Shown piece by piece: positions 41,668-49,588 of a DNA stretch of 55,401 nt; the stretch's first letter is position 1, and the number at the start of each line of letters is the position of its first letter. Origin of the DNA: Acidobacteriaceae bacterium (lineage in GTDB: Bacteria; Acidobacteriota; Terriglobia; Terriglobales; Acidobacteriaceae); contig JANXUC010000073.1 of assembly GCA_025352065.1 (NCBI GenBank), forward strand, positions 1 through 55,401, read 5' to 3'. The notes under the pieces were generated by a model. The model was given only the letters and a program-made list of their open reading frames with translations. It was not told the DNA's origin and searched no databases. The translations under genes were made by a program, and so were the position numbers.

Positions 41668-42056
41668 TGACGCGATATTGTCATGAATTCATGGAAGCTC
41701 CGGCATTTACGCGCCATATTTCGGAATATCTGACTGACGACGCGTACCGCATATTGCAAACCGAGTTGACGAGCAGCCCGGAACTCGGAGACGTGATGCC
41801 GGGGACGGGCGGTTTCCGGAAGCTTCGCTGGGCGGACGTAAGACGTGGTAAGGGTCGCAGGGGCGGCTTGCGAATTATTTACTACTATTTTTTGTCCAAT
41901 CACCAAATTTGGCTGATGACGCTCTACGGCAAGAACGAGGCAGTAGATCTTTCGCCAACTGAAAAGAAGGCACTCAAGGCTGCCATTGATGCGGAATTGA
42001 AGATGCGTGAAACGAAACGAGTTGTGGAAAAGCGAAGGTCACGGAGGCCCAGATAA
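41667..42056 (+). CDS. HigB-2/RelE-like toxin
   Basis: A predicted ribosome-dependent mRNA interferase of 129 residues (121 if ATG 41691 is used). Family blocks: FRKLRWADVRRGKGRRGGLR near 52-71, IIYYYFLSNHQIWLMTLYGK and EAVDLSPTEKKALKAAID. The basic Arg/Lys surface typical of RelE-fold toxins is evident, with a basic tail (KRRSRRPR). ATG 41667 overlaps the second operator and would give a very short leader, so ATG 41691 may be the real start; neither has a Shine-Dalgarno. The stop overlaps the antitoxin ATG (TAATG). Confidence 0.85.
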   Translation: MTRYCHEFMEAPAFTRHISEYLTDDAYRILQTELTSSPELGDVMPGTGGFRKLRWADVRRGKGRRGGLRIIYYYFLSNHQIWLMTLYGKNEAVDLSPTEKKALKAAIDAELKMRETKRVVEKRRSRRPR

Positions 42057-42382
42057 TGGCAAAGCGAGATGTTTTTGGCGAACTCACTGAAGGCGTAGCT
42101 GCCATGAAAGCTCATCGCGAGGGCAAGATCACGCTGCGGAGCTACAAGGTTGAGCCGTTACCCTTGCCCAAGGTAGATGCCAAGCTAATTCGAGATACGC
42201 GAAAGAAACTTGCCTGCTCCAGAGCTGTGTTTGCAAGGAAGCTGCGGATCAATGAGAGGACTCTGGAGAAGTGGGAGCAAGGGCGCGCGCGACCCAATCC
42301 TCAGGCCGCTGTGCTCATGCTACTTGTCCGCAAATACCCCGACACCCTTGAGAGGCTGGAGAAGATGGGAGCTGGGAAGTAG
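42056..42382 (+). CDS. HigA-2-like antitoxin, HTH regulator
   Basis: A 108-residue antitoxin that neutralises the upstream toxin and probably represses the operon. The N-terminus (KRDVFGELTEGVAAMKAHRE, then GKITLRSYKVEP) is the toxin-neutralising region. The C-terminal helix-turn-helix (about 45-100) has CSRAVFARKLRINERTLEKW followed by EQGRARPNPQAAVLMLLVRK. The toxin-first order is that of higBA. ATG overlaps the toxin stop by one base, so translation is coupled. The twin palindromes upstream are its likely targets. Confidence 0.88.
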   Translation: MAKRDVFGELTEGVAAMKAHREGKITLRSYKVEPLPLPKVDAKLIRDTRKKLACSRAVFARKLRINERTLEKWEQGRARPNPQAAVLMLLVRKYPDTLERLEKMGAGK

Positions 42383-42390
42383 CGGTCGGG

Positions 42391-42969
42391 CTACTTCGTG
42401 TTCCGAATTCGCTCCAAAACTTCTGCCGCTTTCGGAATGTCGGGGACAGTTTCGCTGACTCGGCGCCAACGTTCCACGCCTTGTTCGTCAATCAGTATTG
42501 TGGTTCGGATAGCGATGTCGGCGTCGCCTTTGCCGTTGGCGTGGAGCAAGCCGTACTTGCGGATGACCTGCGCTCCGGGGTCGCTGAGGATCGGAAACTG
42601 CTTTTGAACGGCCTTTTCCCACACCGAATGAGCGTGCTCTGTGTCATCCACGCTGATAGCGACTAGGCGTGTATCGATCTTGTCGAACTCTGCTTTTTGC
42701 CGCGCGAACTCGCGCAGTTGCATCACGCAGAACGGTCACCAATAGCCTCGGTAGAAGATGACGAGGACGCGATGGCCCTTCTGGTCGGCAAGATGGTAGG
42801 GCTGAGCGTTTTCGTCGGAGAGCGTGAAGTCGGGGGCTGGAGTTCCCGTCGCCGAGGCGATCTGCGGCTTGGGCAGCTTCATTTTCTGAGCGAGTACCAC
42901 GGTGCCGATGACTGCGACCGCGAGGAGGGCAATTAGAGGGATCGCGAACCTGCGTCGAAAAAATGCCAT
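42391..42969 (-). CDS. Membrane-anchored peroxiredoxin, candidate selenoprotein (TGA at residue 78)
   Basis: Reading through one in-frame TGA (42736-42738) gives a 192-residue AhpC/TSA-type peroxiredoxin. It has an N-terminal membrane anchor FAIPLIALLAVAVIGTVVLA, the entry block TPAPDFTLSDENAQPYHLAD, then VLVIFYRGYW-U78-PFC81 and LVAISVDDTEHAHSVWEKA. TGA falls exactly where family members have the peroxidatic Cys (FYRGxWCPFC), leaving a UxxC redox pair. A SECIS-like hairpin follows (42700-42717). ATG 42969 is preferred; the longer frame to 43029 reads through a repeat element. Expected role: periplasmic-side peroxide reduction. The alternative is a one-base nonsense mutation (TGC to TGA). Usual callers would split the gene. 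Confidence 0.75.
42690..42738 (-). promoter_or_regulatory. Candidate bacterial SECIS element of the peroxiredoxin gene
   Basis: Starting at the TGA, a 7-bp stem CTGCGCG / CGCGCGG with loop AGTT begins 19 nt downstream, and the apical loop starts 26 nt after TGA. G is the second loop base. A lower helix, CTGC / GCAG (nt 6-9 with 43-46), closes below an internal loop. Distance, stem length and loop G fit the general bacterial SECIS model (loop 16-37 nt from UGA, G among the first two loop bases). Confidence 0.6.
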
Positions 42970-42989
42970 AGCGTAGGTCTTGGGTGCCT

Positions 42990-43073
42990 GGTCATTCCGA
43001 GCGAAGCGAAAAATCCCTTTGACTACCAACAGTCTCTCGGTGATAGGGATTCTTCGCTTCGCTCAGAATGACA
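42990..43073. repeat. 'GTCATTCCGAGCG' inverted-repeat element, copy D
   Basis: Left GGTCATTCCGAGCGAAGCGA with AAAATCCCTTT; right ATAGGGATTCTTCGCTTCGC with TCAGAATGACA. It lies just upstream of the peroxiredoxin start and extends its frame spuriously. Confidence 0.85.
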
Positions 43074-43106
43074 GTTGGTACCATACAGCGAAACGAAGCA
43101 AAATTT

Positions 43107-45197
43107 CTAACGGCGCTCGGGCGTTTCCTTGGCCAATTTTACCCGTGCCGCGTCGAGCTTCTTCTGCACGCGCGTCACATCAGCGGGATCTACTTCGACG
43201 CCGATCGTTTTGTTCCATTCCGAGATTGAGCGTTCCCAGTGCGTGGCAGCCAGCTTCAAGCGGCCGGTTTTCTGATAGAGGTCGGCCAGATGCTCGTTGA
43301 TTGTGGGATCGGATTCCGAACGTTGCGAAGCGCGCAGGAGATGCTGTTCTGCCAAATCATACTTGCCGAGCTTGAAGTAGGCCCAGCCCAGCGAGTCGAG
43401 ATAGGCACCATTCGCGGGATCGAGTTCGACCGCCTTCTTGATGTAGGTGAGCGCGTCTTCAAGGCGTACGCCGCGATCTGCCAGCATGTAGCCCAGATAG
43501 TTGAGCGTCATACCGCTGTGGGGGTCAAGCGCAAGAATTTTACTGAAGGATGCTTCCGCCTGCTCATACTTCTTTTCGCGTTCAAAGACCGATCCGGCCA
43601 CGAAGTTTGCATAGATCAATTCGTCTTGCTTGGTGGAAAGGCCGAGAGCCTTCGCGGCGGCCTCTTCGGCTTCCGGCCAGCGACGCAAGCGGCTCAGCAT
43701 TTGCGCCAGCGAGATGTAGACTTCGCGATCATCGGCATCGCCTTTCAGCAGCGAGCGGACTTGAGCCAGGGCCTTGTCGGGCTCGCCGGAGTCTGCGAGT
43801 TGCGAAGCTAGAACCATCTTGAGGCCGCGGTCGTTCGGCATCTTCTGCACAGCTTCGCGGGCGGTTGCGGTGGCCTTGGTCCAATCTTTTGCTTCGCGAT
43901 AGGTGTCGATGATTTCCTGATATCCGCGTACCGCGTTCTCATCGCCCAGCGTCAACATCTTGCGGAAGGTTTCCATTGCCGCGTCGTCTTTGTGCTGATC
44001 GCGCTGGATCATGCCAAGCCGTTCCAGGAAAATTGCGCGATTGTTCTGTTCGCCCTGGGTCGGATTGCCGTCTATTTTTTCCGAGCGTTGCAGCAGCTTC
44101 TGCAATTCGGTTACGGCGTCGGCATCTTTGCCCTGGGCCTGATAGACCGCAGCTACGTTGAAAGGAACTTCCAGCGAATCTGGAACCAGAGCCTCAGCTT
44201 TCTTGAGCGTGCTCAGCGCGAGATCAAACTTGCCGGTGCGGCGATAAATCTCCGCCATCCGAAGATAGGTTTGTGCGTCTTCGGGATTCGCTTCCGCAAT
44301 GACTTTGAACTGCTCCAGCGAGGCATTCAATTGGCCGTCGTTCAGGAGATTCTGTGCCAGGCCGCGCACCGCATCCAGGTTTTCGCGGTCGAGCTCAGTC
44401 GCTTTCTGATAAGCCTTGATCGCTTCTTTGTATTGCTTCTGCTGCTCGTAAGTGAAAGCCAGTGCGGCGTAAAGCTTTGCCGAGCGCGCCGCGTCGGGAA
44501 GGGAATTCAGCGTCTCCACTGCACGCTTGTTGTCGCCTTCTTCGTTATAGAGATAGGCCAGCAGGGTCACGGCTTCTTCGGAGTCGGGCTGCAATTTCAC
44601 CGCAGCCTTGAATGCTCCCTCCGCTTTTTGCAGGTCGTTATTCAGCTTGTAGAGGCGGCCCAGCAACAGGTGTCCGTCAATCCCTTTGGGCTCTAGCTTG
44701 ACGATCTGTTCGTATTGTTCAATCGCGCTCTTGAGCACATCCTGGGATCCGGAGCCCGATTGCATGTCGCCCAGGGAACGCAGGTAAATCCGTCCCAGCA
44801 ACTTATGTGCTTCCAGGTTGTTGGGATCGCGCTTGATCATGTCCTGGGCTTCCTGAATGGCGTCGCGAATTCGACCGGTGCGAGCGTAAAGCTCCGCTAG
44901 TCCTGTATTCAAGTACTCCGAGCCGGGATCGTTTTCGAGGGCCAGCCGGTACTCGTCGATCGCCTTGCTGGCGGCCTTGGTGTCCCCGTAGGCCGTAACC
45001 TGCTCTTCGTAGATATGCGCCATCGCGTAGTGGTAATAGGCGGCAGCCTTGTCGGGCGTCTTCACGGGAGCGCTCGTCGAAGACGAAGCACTGGCGTCTG
45101 GCGTTGCCTTCGCGGGGGCTTGCTGCCCGAGGGCGGCCACGGAAAAAGCGGCCGACATGAATGCCAGCATGAACAACGAGCGCACGGATCGAATCAT
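43107..45197 (-). CDS. Exported TPR-repeat protein
   Basis: A 696-residue protein of tandem tetratricopeptide repeats. The signal peptide is RSLFMLAFMSAAFSVAALGQ, followed by an Ala/Ser/Thr/Pro linker. At least twelve TPR-like helical pairs then run from about 50 to 670, with typical motifs such as AIEQYEQIVKLEPKGIDGHL, AIKAYQKATELDRENLDAVR and ALTYIKKAVELDPANGAYLD. It is probably a periplasmic or outer-membrane scaffold; partners are unknown. ATG 45197 is chosen because it opens directly on the signal peptide; an upstream in-frame GTG-type start would add 16 residues. A purine synthesis gene lies upstream with no functional link evident. Confidence 0.88.
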   Translation of the reverse strand: MIRSVRSLFMLAFMSAAFSVAALGQQAPAKATPDASASSSTSAPVKTPDKAAAYYHYAMAHIYEEQVTAYGDTKAASKAIDEYRLALENDPGSEYLNTGLAELYARTGRIRDAIQEAQDMIKRDPNNLEAHKLLGRIYLRSLGDMQSGSGSQDVLKSAIEQYEQIVKLEPKGIDGHLLLGRLYKLNNDLQKAEGAFKAAVKLQPDSEEAVTLLAYLYNEEGDNKRAVETLNSLPDAARSAKLYAALAFTYEQQKQYKEAIKAYQKATELDRENLDAVRGLAQNLLNDGQLNASLEQFKVIAEANPEDAQTYLRMAEIYRRTGKFDLALSTLKKAEALVPDSLEVPFNVAAVYQAQGKDADAVTELQKLLQRSEKIDGNPTQGEQNNRAIFLERLGMIQRDQHKDDAAMETFRKMLTLGDENAVRGYQEIIDTYREAKDWTKATATAREAVQKMPNDRGLKMVLASQLADSGEPDKALAQVRSLLKGDADDREVYISLAQMLSRLRRWPEAEEAAAKALGLSTKQDELIYANFVAGSVFEREKKYEQAEASFSKILALDPHSGMTLNYLGYMLADRGVRLEDALTYIKKAVELDPANGAYLDSLGWAYFKLGKYDLAEQHLLRASQRSESDPTINEHLADLYQKTGRLKLAATHWERSISEWNKTIGVEVDPADVTRVQKKLDAARVKLAKETPERR

Positions 45198-45374
45198 TCG
45201 AAGAATACCTTTTCTTCCTAGTAAAGAGCTGCTTCCAAGAACCACTGCCCTTTAGATGCGGATTCACTGGAGCGGACTGCCTTATTTTACGCCGGGAAAT
45301 TGCCTCTCCGCAGAAAAAGACGGGCGGGTACCGGACTGACTGGCAACACGGAAGTTCAGGTACTGCTGAATGTG

Positions 45375-45465
45375 TGATTTGGCGATTTGTAATTTGGTGA
45401 TTTAGGGGCCAAACCGCAGATTTCTCGTTTTTGACTTCAAATCACCAATCGCCAAATCACAATTC
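45375..45465. repeat. GTGATTTGGCGATT inverted repeat between purH and the TPR gene
   Basis: Left TGTGATTTGGCGATTTG with GGTGATTT; right AAATCACCAATCGCCAAATC with ACA. The arms are complementary apart from an extra TGTAATTT in the left. It lies directly after the purH stop and could terminate it. Confidence 0.75.
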
Positions 45466-47019
45466 TTAGTGCCGGAAATGCCTTACGCCCGTAAACACCA
45501 TCGCCAGACCTAATCGGTCGGCAGCTTCGATCACTTCGGGATCGCGCACGGAGCCGCCGGGTTGGATAATTGCCGTCGATCCAGCTTTCGCAATCTCTTC
45601 CACGCCATCGGGGAAGGGAAAGAAGGCGTCGGAGGCGGCAACGGTGCCTTGGGTCGGGAGAACGGCCTTCATGGCGCCGAAGCGGCAGGAATCTACGCGG
45701 CTCATCTGCCCCGCGCCGATGCCTACGCTTTGACCATCGCGCGAATAGACGACGGCGTTCGACTTTACGTGTTTACAGATCTTCCACGCGAAGAGCAGCG
45801 CTCGCATTTCCTCGGGGGTTGGCTGGCGCTTGGTGACAACTTTGAGTTCGGATGGTTGTAAAGGACGTATGTCATTATCCTGCAATAAGATACCGCCCGA
45901 AACGTTCTTCAAAACCCACTTCTGCGGAAGATGTTTGATTTCGACCAGCCGCAGGTTCTTCTTGGCGGCAAACTTCTCCAGCGCGGCAGGTTCAAACCCA
46001 GGCGCTGCAATAGCTTCCACGAAGAGTTTTGCCATTTCGTCGGCCGTGGCTGCGTCGATCACGCGATTGACCCCAATCACGCCACCAAACGCCGAAACAG
46101 GATCGCATTCCAGAGCTTTCTTATAAGCGTCAACGAGGGCCGTAGCCGTCGCCGTGCCGCACGGGTTCGTGTGCTTGACGATGGTGCAGACGGTTTCTTC
46201 GAACTCCTGCGCCAGATCCCACGCCGCTTGCAGATCGACTATGTTGTTGTAAGAGAGCTCTTTGCCCTGAATCTGCTGTCCGTTGGCGACGCCTGTACCG
46301 GAGCCGTCGCTATAGAGGGCCGCAGTCTGGTGCGGATTCTCTCCATACCGTAAGTCATTGACTTTATTGAACGACATGCGCAAGATCTGCGGGAAGAGAG
46401 TCTCCAGGCCGAGCTCAAACTCCTCCGGCGAAATGCGTTCCAGGGTCGAAGCAATCGCCGAATCGTAAGCTGCCGTTGTCGCAAAGGCCTTTTGCGCCAG
46501 CCGCCAGTTGGTGTCGAGAGAAAGCGATCCGTTGTGCGCCTTCATTTCCTTGGCGATGGCTTCGTAGTCGCTGGTGGAGGTCACGACCGCGACGTCCTGA
46601 AAATTCTTGGCCGCCGAGCGAATCATCGACGGTCCGCCAATGTCGATGTTTTCGATGATCTCCTCGAAATGCACGCCCTGTTTGGCCGCGGTCTTCTCGA
46701 ACGCATAAAGATTCACGACAATCATGTCGATGGGCGCGATGCCATGCTCTTCAATCGAACTCACGTGCGCCGGATTCTCGCGGCGATGCAGGATGCCGCC
46801 ATGGACCATGGGATGCAGCGTTTTCACGCGCCCGTCGAGCATTTCGGGGAAGCCGGTGAGCTCGGAAATATCTTTCACCGCGATGCCAGCATCGCGCAGC
46901 AGTTTGGCTGTGCCTCCTGTCGAAACCAGCTCGACATCCATCGCGGCAAGCTCTTTGGCGAACTCGACAAGTCCGGTCTTGTCCGTGACGGAAAGGATGG
47001 CACGCTGAATCTTCGACAT
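45466..47019 (-). CDS. purH: Bifunctional AICAR transformylase/IMP cyclohydrolase
   Basis: Catalyses the last two steps of IMP synthesis, using 10-formyl-THF from the FolD branch. It has 517 residues. The N-terminal IMPCH/MGS-like domain (1-195) has LVEFAKELAAMDVELVSTGG, VKTLHPMVHGGILHRRENPA and IDIGGPSMIRSAAKNF. The C-terminal AICARFT domain has LRYGENPHQTAALYSD, the KHTNPCGTATA catalytic block, and SDAFFPFPDGVEEIAKAGST near the end. Both domains are intact. Confidence 0.97.
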   Translation of the reverse strand: MSKIQRAILSVTDKTGLVEFAKELAAMDVELVSTGGTAKLLRDAGIAVKDISELTGFPEMLDGRVKTLHPMVHGGILHRRENPAHVSSIEEHGIAPIDMIVVNLYAFEKTAAKQGVHFEEIIENIDIGGPSMIRSAAKNFQDVAVVTSTSDYEAIAKEMKAHNGSLSLDTNWRLAQKAFATTAAYDSAIASTLERISPEEFELGLETLFPQILRMSFNKVNDLRYGENPHQTAALYSDGSGTGVANGQQIQGKELSYNNIVDLQAAWDLAQEFEETVCTIVKHTNPCGTATATALVDAYKKALECDPVSAFGGVIGVNRVIDAATADEMAKLFVEAIAAPGFEPAALEKFAAKKNLRLVEIKHLPQKWVLKNVSGGILLQDNDIRPLQPSELKVVTKRQPTPEEMRALLFAWKICKHVKSNAVVYSRDGQSVGIGAGQMSRVDSCRFGAMKAVLPTQGTVAASDAFFPFPDGVEEIAKAGSTAIIQPGGSVRDPEVIEAADRLGLAMVFTGVRHFRH

Positions 47020-47178
47020 AGGTAGCCTCGGTTGGAATGGGGATGATTTAGGAACTTATGGACTTTTGATTTTAGCAAGAGAGGAGCATTTCACCACGGA
47101 GAGACTGAGACGCGGAGGAAAACTTGAAGGGCGCGAAAATGATCGCGCCCCTGGAAATTTTGGTTATCAACTACTGAG

Positions 47179-47985
47179 CTACCATTTACCTGAGAGCACA
47201 AAGTTAGCGGTTGTTGCCGCGTCTTTGGCGACTGTGATCTTCTTCTCCCAAGTCTTCGGCTCACTGAAGATGGGCCGCCCCACGCGCTGCTGGGTCAACA
47301 CATCGACAGTATTTTCCTGCCGAATGATCGTTCAGCCCTCGTGCCACGCCACCAGCTCATATTCGCCGGGAGGCACGTCGGTCAGTTCGAAGCTTCCGCT
47401 CGGGCCTGTGACTGCATAGTACGGATGCTGCACCACGAACATCTCCGCGTTCATCCATACGTGACCGCCGTTGCAGCGCAGATGCGCCTCGCCCAAGCCA
47501 GGTAGTTTTCTGGCTGTGACTTGATTCTTGAACGGAAATGGCAAATTCAGGGTTGCTGCGCCCGTCATGTGAACCGTGTGCAGGGTGGCGTCGGAACTCA
47601 TTATTTTGAGTTCTTCGTCCAATGGAACCAGCAGGATGTGGGGCTCGTAACGACAGCGCTTTTGATCGAGGAACCGCCGTTCTTCGGGGAGGATTACCGC
47701 TTTCCCGCGGGAAATGTCCTTGAGGTAAACCACCGTATTGGCCACGCCGCCTTGCGGGCCAACAAGCAATCGATCAAGGTCGGCACGGTGGAGCGAATTC
47801 GGATCGCAGATCGAAATGTCTTTTGTGATGGCAAAGTCCGGCGCTAGTGGAGCGGGCCCCGACCACTTGACCGTTCCCTTGATGGATCCGCCATCGCTAA
47901 CAGTAATGACCCGATAGCCGCTCTGCGCTCCAGCGAGGGAGCTTAAAAGTATTGCCAGAATTACGAACTTAAAGACACGAAACAT
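47179..47985 (-). CDS. Exported carboxypeptidase-regulatory-like protein, candidate selenoprotein (TGA at residue 218)
   Basis: The frame is interrupted by one TGA (47332-47334) 50 codons before a TAG. Reading through gives 268 residues. The signal peptide (FKFVILAILLSSLAGAQSG) is followed by a beta-sandwich of the carboxypeptidase-regulatory type: GGSIKGTVKWSGPAPL, VYLKDI, AHLRCNGGHVWMNAEM, HPYYAVTGPSGSFELTDVPP and GEYELVAWHEG-U218-TIIRQ. Post-TGA residues WEKKITVAKDAATTANFVLS complete the last strands, so they are clearly coding. Three Cys, several His and the TGA residue could bind metal or do redox chemistry outside the cytoplasm. GAGGGG precedes the ATG. The alternative is a TGG to TGA nonsense change, since Trp may occupy this position in relatives. 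Confidence 0.65.
47301..47334 (-). promoter_or_regulatory. Candidate bacterial SECIS element of the exported protein gene
   Basis: After the TGA, nt 6-15 pair with nt 23-31: CA-(bulged T)-TCGGCAG with CTGTCGA-TG, nine base pairs with a single bulged U (one G-U pair). The loop is GAAAATA, beginning with G 16 nt after TGA. A G at the loop start and a bulged U in the stem are features of the E. coli fdhF SECIS. Confidence 0.6.
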
Positions 47986-48068
47986 CCGAACTACCCCTCG
48001 TTTTTATAAAGGCTATGCATGCCCTTGAGGCTTTACAAGTTACTAATGTCACAGATCAGCGAACGGAA

Positions 48069-49025
48069 CTAGTTCTTCAGCGCTGCCTTTGCTTTCAGCT
48101 TCACCTTGCCCGCTTCCAGCTCGACGGAATACTCCACGGTTTCACAGGCATACTGCTTGCGAATCTGGTCCGTCTTTTTCTTGACGAAAGACGAAAACGA
48201 GTCGAAGTTCGCTGCATCGCCCAGTTTCTCTCCAGCGCTTTTCTTGGCCTCGACCAAAGCGTGATAGAGAGACTCAACGCTCTGCTTGTCCATCTCCACG
48301 TCTCGAAGCTGCGCGCTATAAGGTGCTTTACGAGCTGCCGCAGCAGCCGCGGGAGCGGCGACCTTGACGGCTGTAGCCTTGGCATTAACCTGAATTGCAG
48401 GAATAGCTTGGGCGATGATCGGCGATTCTGCTTTAGCGCCCTCTGGCGGGGCCGCCATCGGCCACGGAGCGGCCTGTGCGACCGGGCTCACGGCAGCTGC
48501 CGTGGTAGATTCCAGGGAATCGTTGTCTGTTTCGTCAATTGCATGCTCAAGAGCCATGGGCGCAGGTGCCGGGTTATCCGCATTGTCCTGGAAATCGCGC
48601 ACGCCCTGCACGCCAAGCAAAGCATCTGCGGGGCGGCGGTAGCCTTCTTCCCGGATCCGCGCTTTCTTACGCCACAGATCGCTCTGCACCGCGTAGCGCT
48701 GCGCCATTTCGTTGTAGCGGAAACGTTGGCTGAAACTAATGCGGGCACCGTCGGAAAACTTCCGCAGAAGGGATAGGACCTTCCACTCAACATCGGTGGG
48801 CGGCCGTTTTTTGGGGTTATTGAAGTAAATTTCGTACTCGATCTTCAGCCGGCGAAGCTGCTGGTCGAGGAGATTCAGTTCCTCATCTATGGTCAACGGG
48901 CCTCGCTTTTTCCTACCGCGGCCGGGCGAGGGAAATCGCGCGACTAGAATGACCTGGTTATGCGCAAAGAGTAATGAGCCAACGTACCACGGGAGGCGCG
49001 CTGAGGCACAGGTACCGATGGGCAA
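48069..49025 (-). CDS. Hypothetical protein with charged N-terminal and Ala-rich central regions
   Basis: Not recognised. The first confident block is RGPLTIDEELNLLDQQLRRL, then IEYEIYFNNPKKRPPTDVEW and FSDGARISFSQRFRYNEMAQ (about 40-120), a compact helical domain. An Ala/Pro-rich linker (about 150-245) leads to a C-terminal helical domain (about 250-318; VESLYHALVEAKKSAGEKLG). The only early start in frame is a TTG at 49025, whose first 30 residues look non-conserved, so the true start is uncertain. No export signal. Divergence of composition between core and linker suggests a two-domain regulatory or scaffold protein; this is inference. Confidence 0.7.
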   Translation of the reverse strand: MPIGTCASARLPWYVGSLLFAHNQVILVARFPSPGRGRKKRGPLTIDEELNLLDQQLRRLKIEYEIYFNNPKKRPPTDVEWKVLSLLRKFSDGARISFSQRFRYNEMAQRYAVQSDLWRKKARIREEGYRRPADALLGVQGVRDFQDNADNPAPAPMALEHAIDETDNDSLESTTAAAVSPVAQAAPWPMAAPPEGAKAESPIIAQAIPAIQVNAKATAVKVAAPAAAAAARKAPYSAQLRDVEMDKQSVESLYHALVEAKKSAGEKLGDAANFDSFSSFVKKKTDQIRKQYACETVEYSVELEAGKVKLKAKAALKN

Positions 49026-49074
49026 TTACTTTGGGTACTTTGGGGAGGTTACCTTCGGGGAGAACGGGGCTGTC

Positions 49075-49425
49075 CTACCGAGCCGGAGCGCCCGCCATCT
49101 TCTTAACCATGGCCAGCACCAGCTTGCGGTCGCTGTCGTTGAGCTGCGCGGTATAGCGGCGCATCTGGGTCAGGAAGCGGACTTCGTCCTCGGTGAGCTG
49201 GGGCAGGCCCTTAGAGCCATTTTCGCGACCGTTTTCCATAAAGAATTGCGACAGGGGCAGTTCCATGGCGCCGGCGATTTTGGCCAGAGTGTCGAGCGAC
49301 GGAACGGTGTGACCGTTTTCGACGCGCGAGAGATAGCAGCGAAGCAAGCCCGTGCGTTTCTCAATGTCGCCCTGGGACATGCCTTTTTGTAAGCGATAAT
49401 CTTTTATGGTTTGACCGATATTCAT
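49075..49425 (-). CDS. XRE-family transcriptional regulator
   Basis: A 116-residue cytoplasmic regulator. The lambda-Cro-type helix-turn-helix occupies about 1-62: IGQTIKDYRLQKGMSQGDIE, then LLRCYLSRVENGHTVPSLDT and LAKIAGAMELPLSQFF. A C-terminal helix (LTEDEVRFLTQMRRYTAQLN) probably mediates dimerisation. The frame is open upstream to 49551, but ATG 49425 matches family N-termini. Its target is not visible; no palindrome is evident before its own start. It follows the hypothetical gene's direction and lies between it and a dienelactone hydrolase gene. Confidence 0.88.
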   Translation of the reverse strand: MNIGQTIKDYRLQKGMSQGDIEKRTGLLRCYLSRVENGHTVPSLDTLAKIAGAMELPLSQFFMENGRENGSKGLPQLTEDEVRFLTQMRRYTAQLNDSDRKLVLAMVKKMAGAPAR

Positions 49426-49588
49426 AAGAGCCCGAGAGTAAAATTCGCGAAACCCAAGCAGAGTCGCATAGTAATCAGTTTGGTACCGTCTGGCAAGTAA
49501 AAATTGATTGCGGCGCAAATGATGCTGCGCTGAAAGGCGGAGCACCCACAAGAATGGAGCTTCTGAGTGGAAACGCTCAGGAGCATTT

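Noticed and set aside
42391-47985. TGA reassigned to tryptophan or another amino acid as a general code change
   Set aside because: Many genes in the window end properly at TGA (for example mutS2 at 7414-7416), and tryptophan is encoded by TGG throughout, so general reassignment is not supported.
48069-49025. N-terminal 30 residues of the hypothetical protein from TTG 49025
   Set aside because: The segment looks non-conserved and has no ribosome-binding site; I keep the coordinate only because no better in-frame start is visible.
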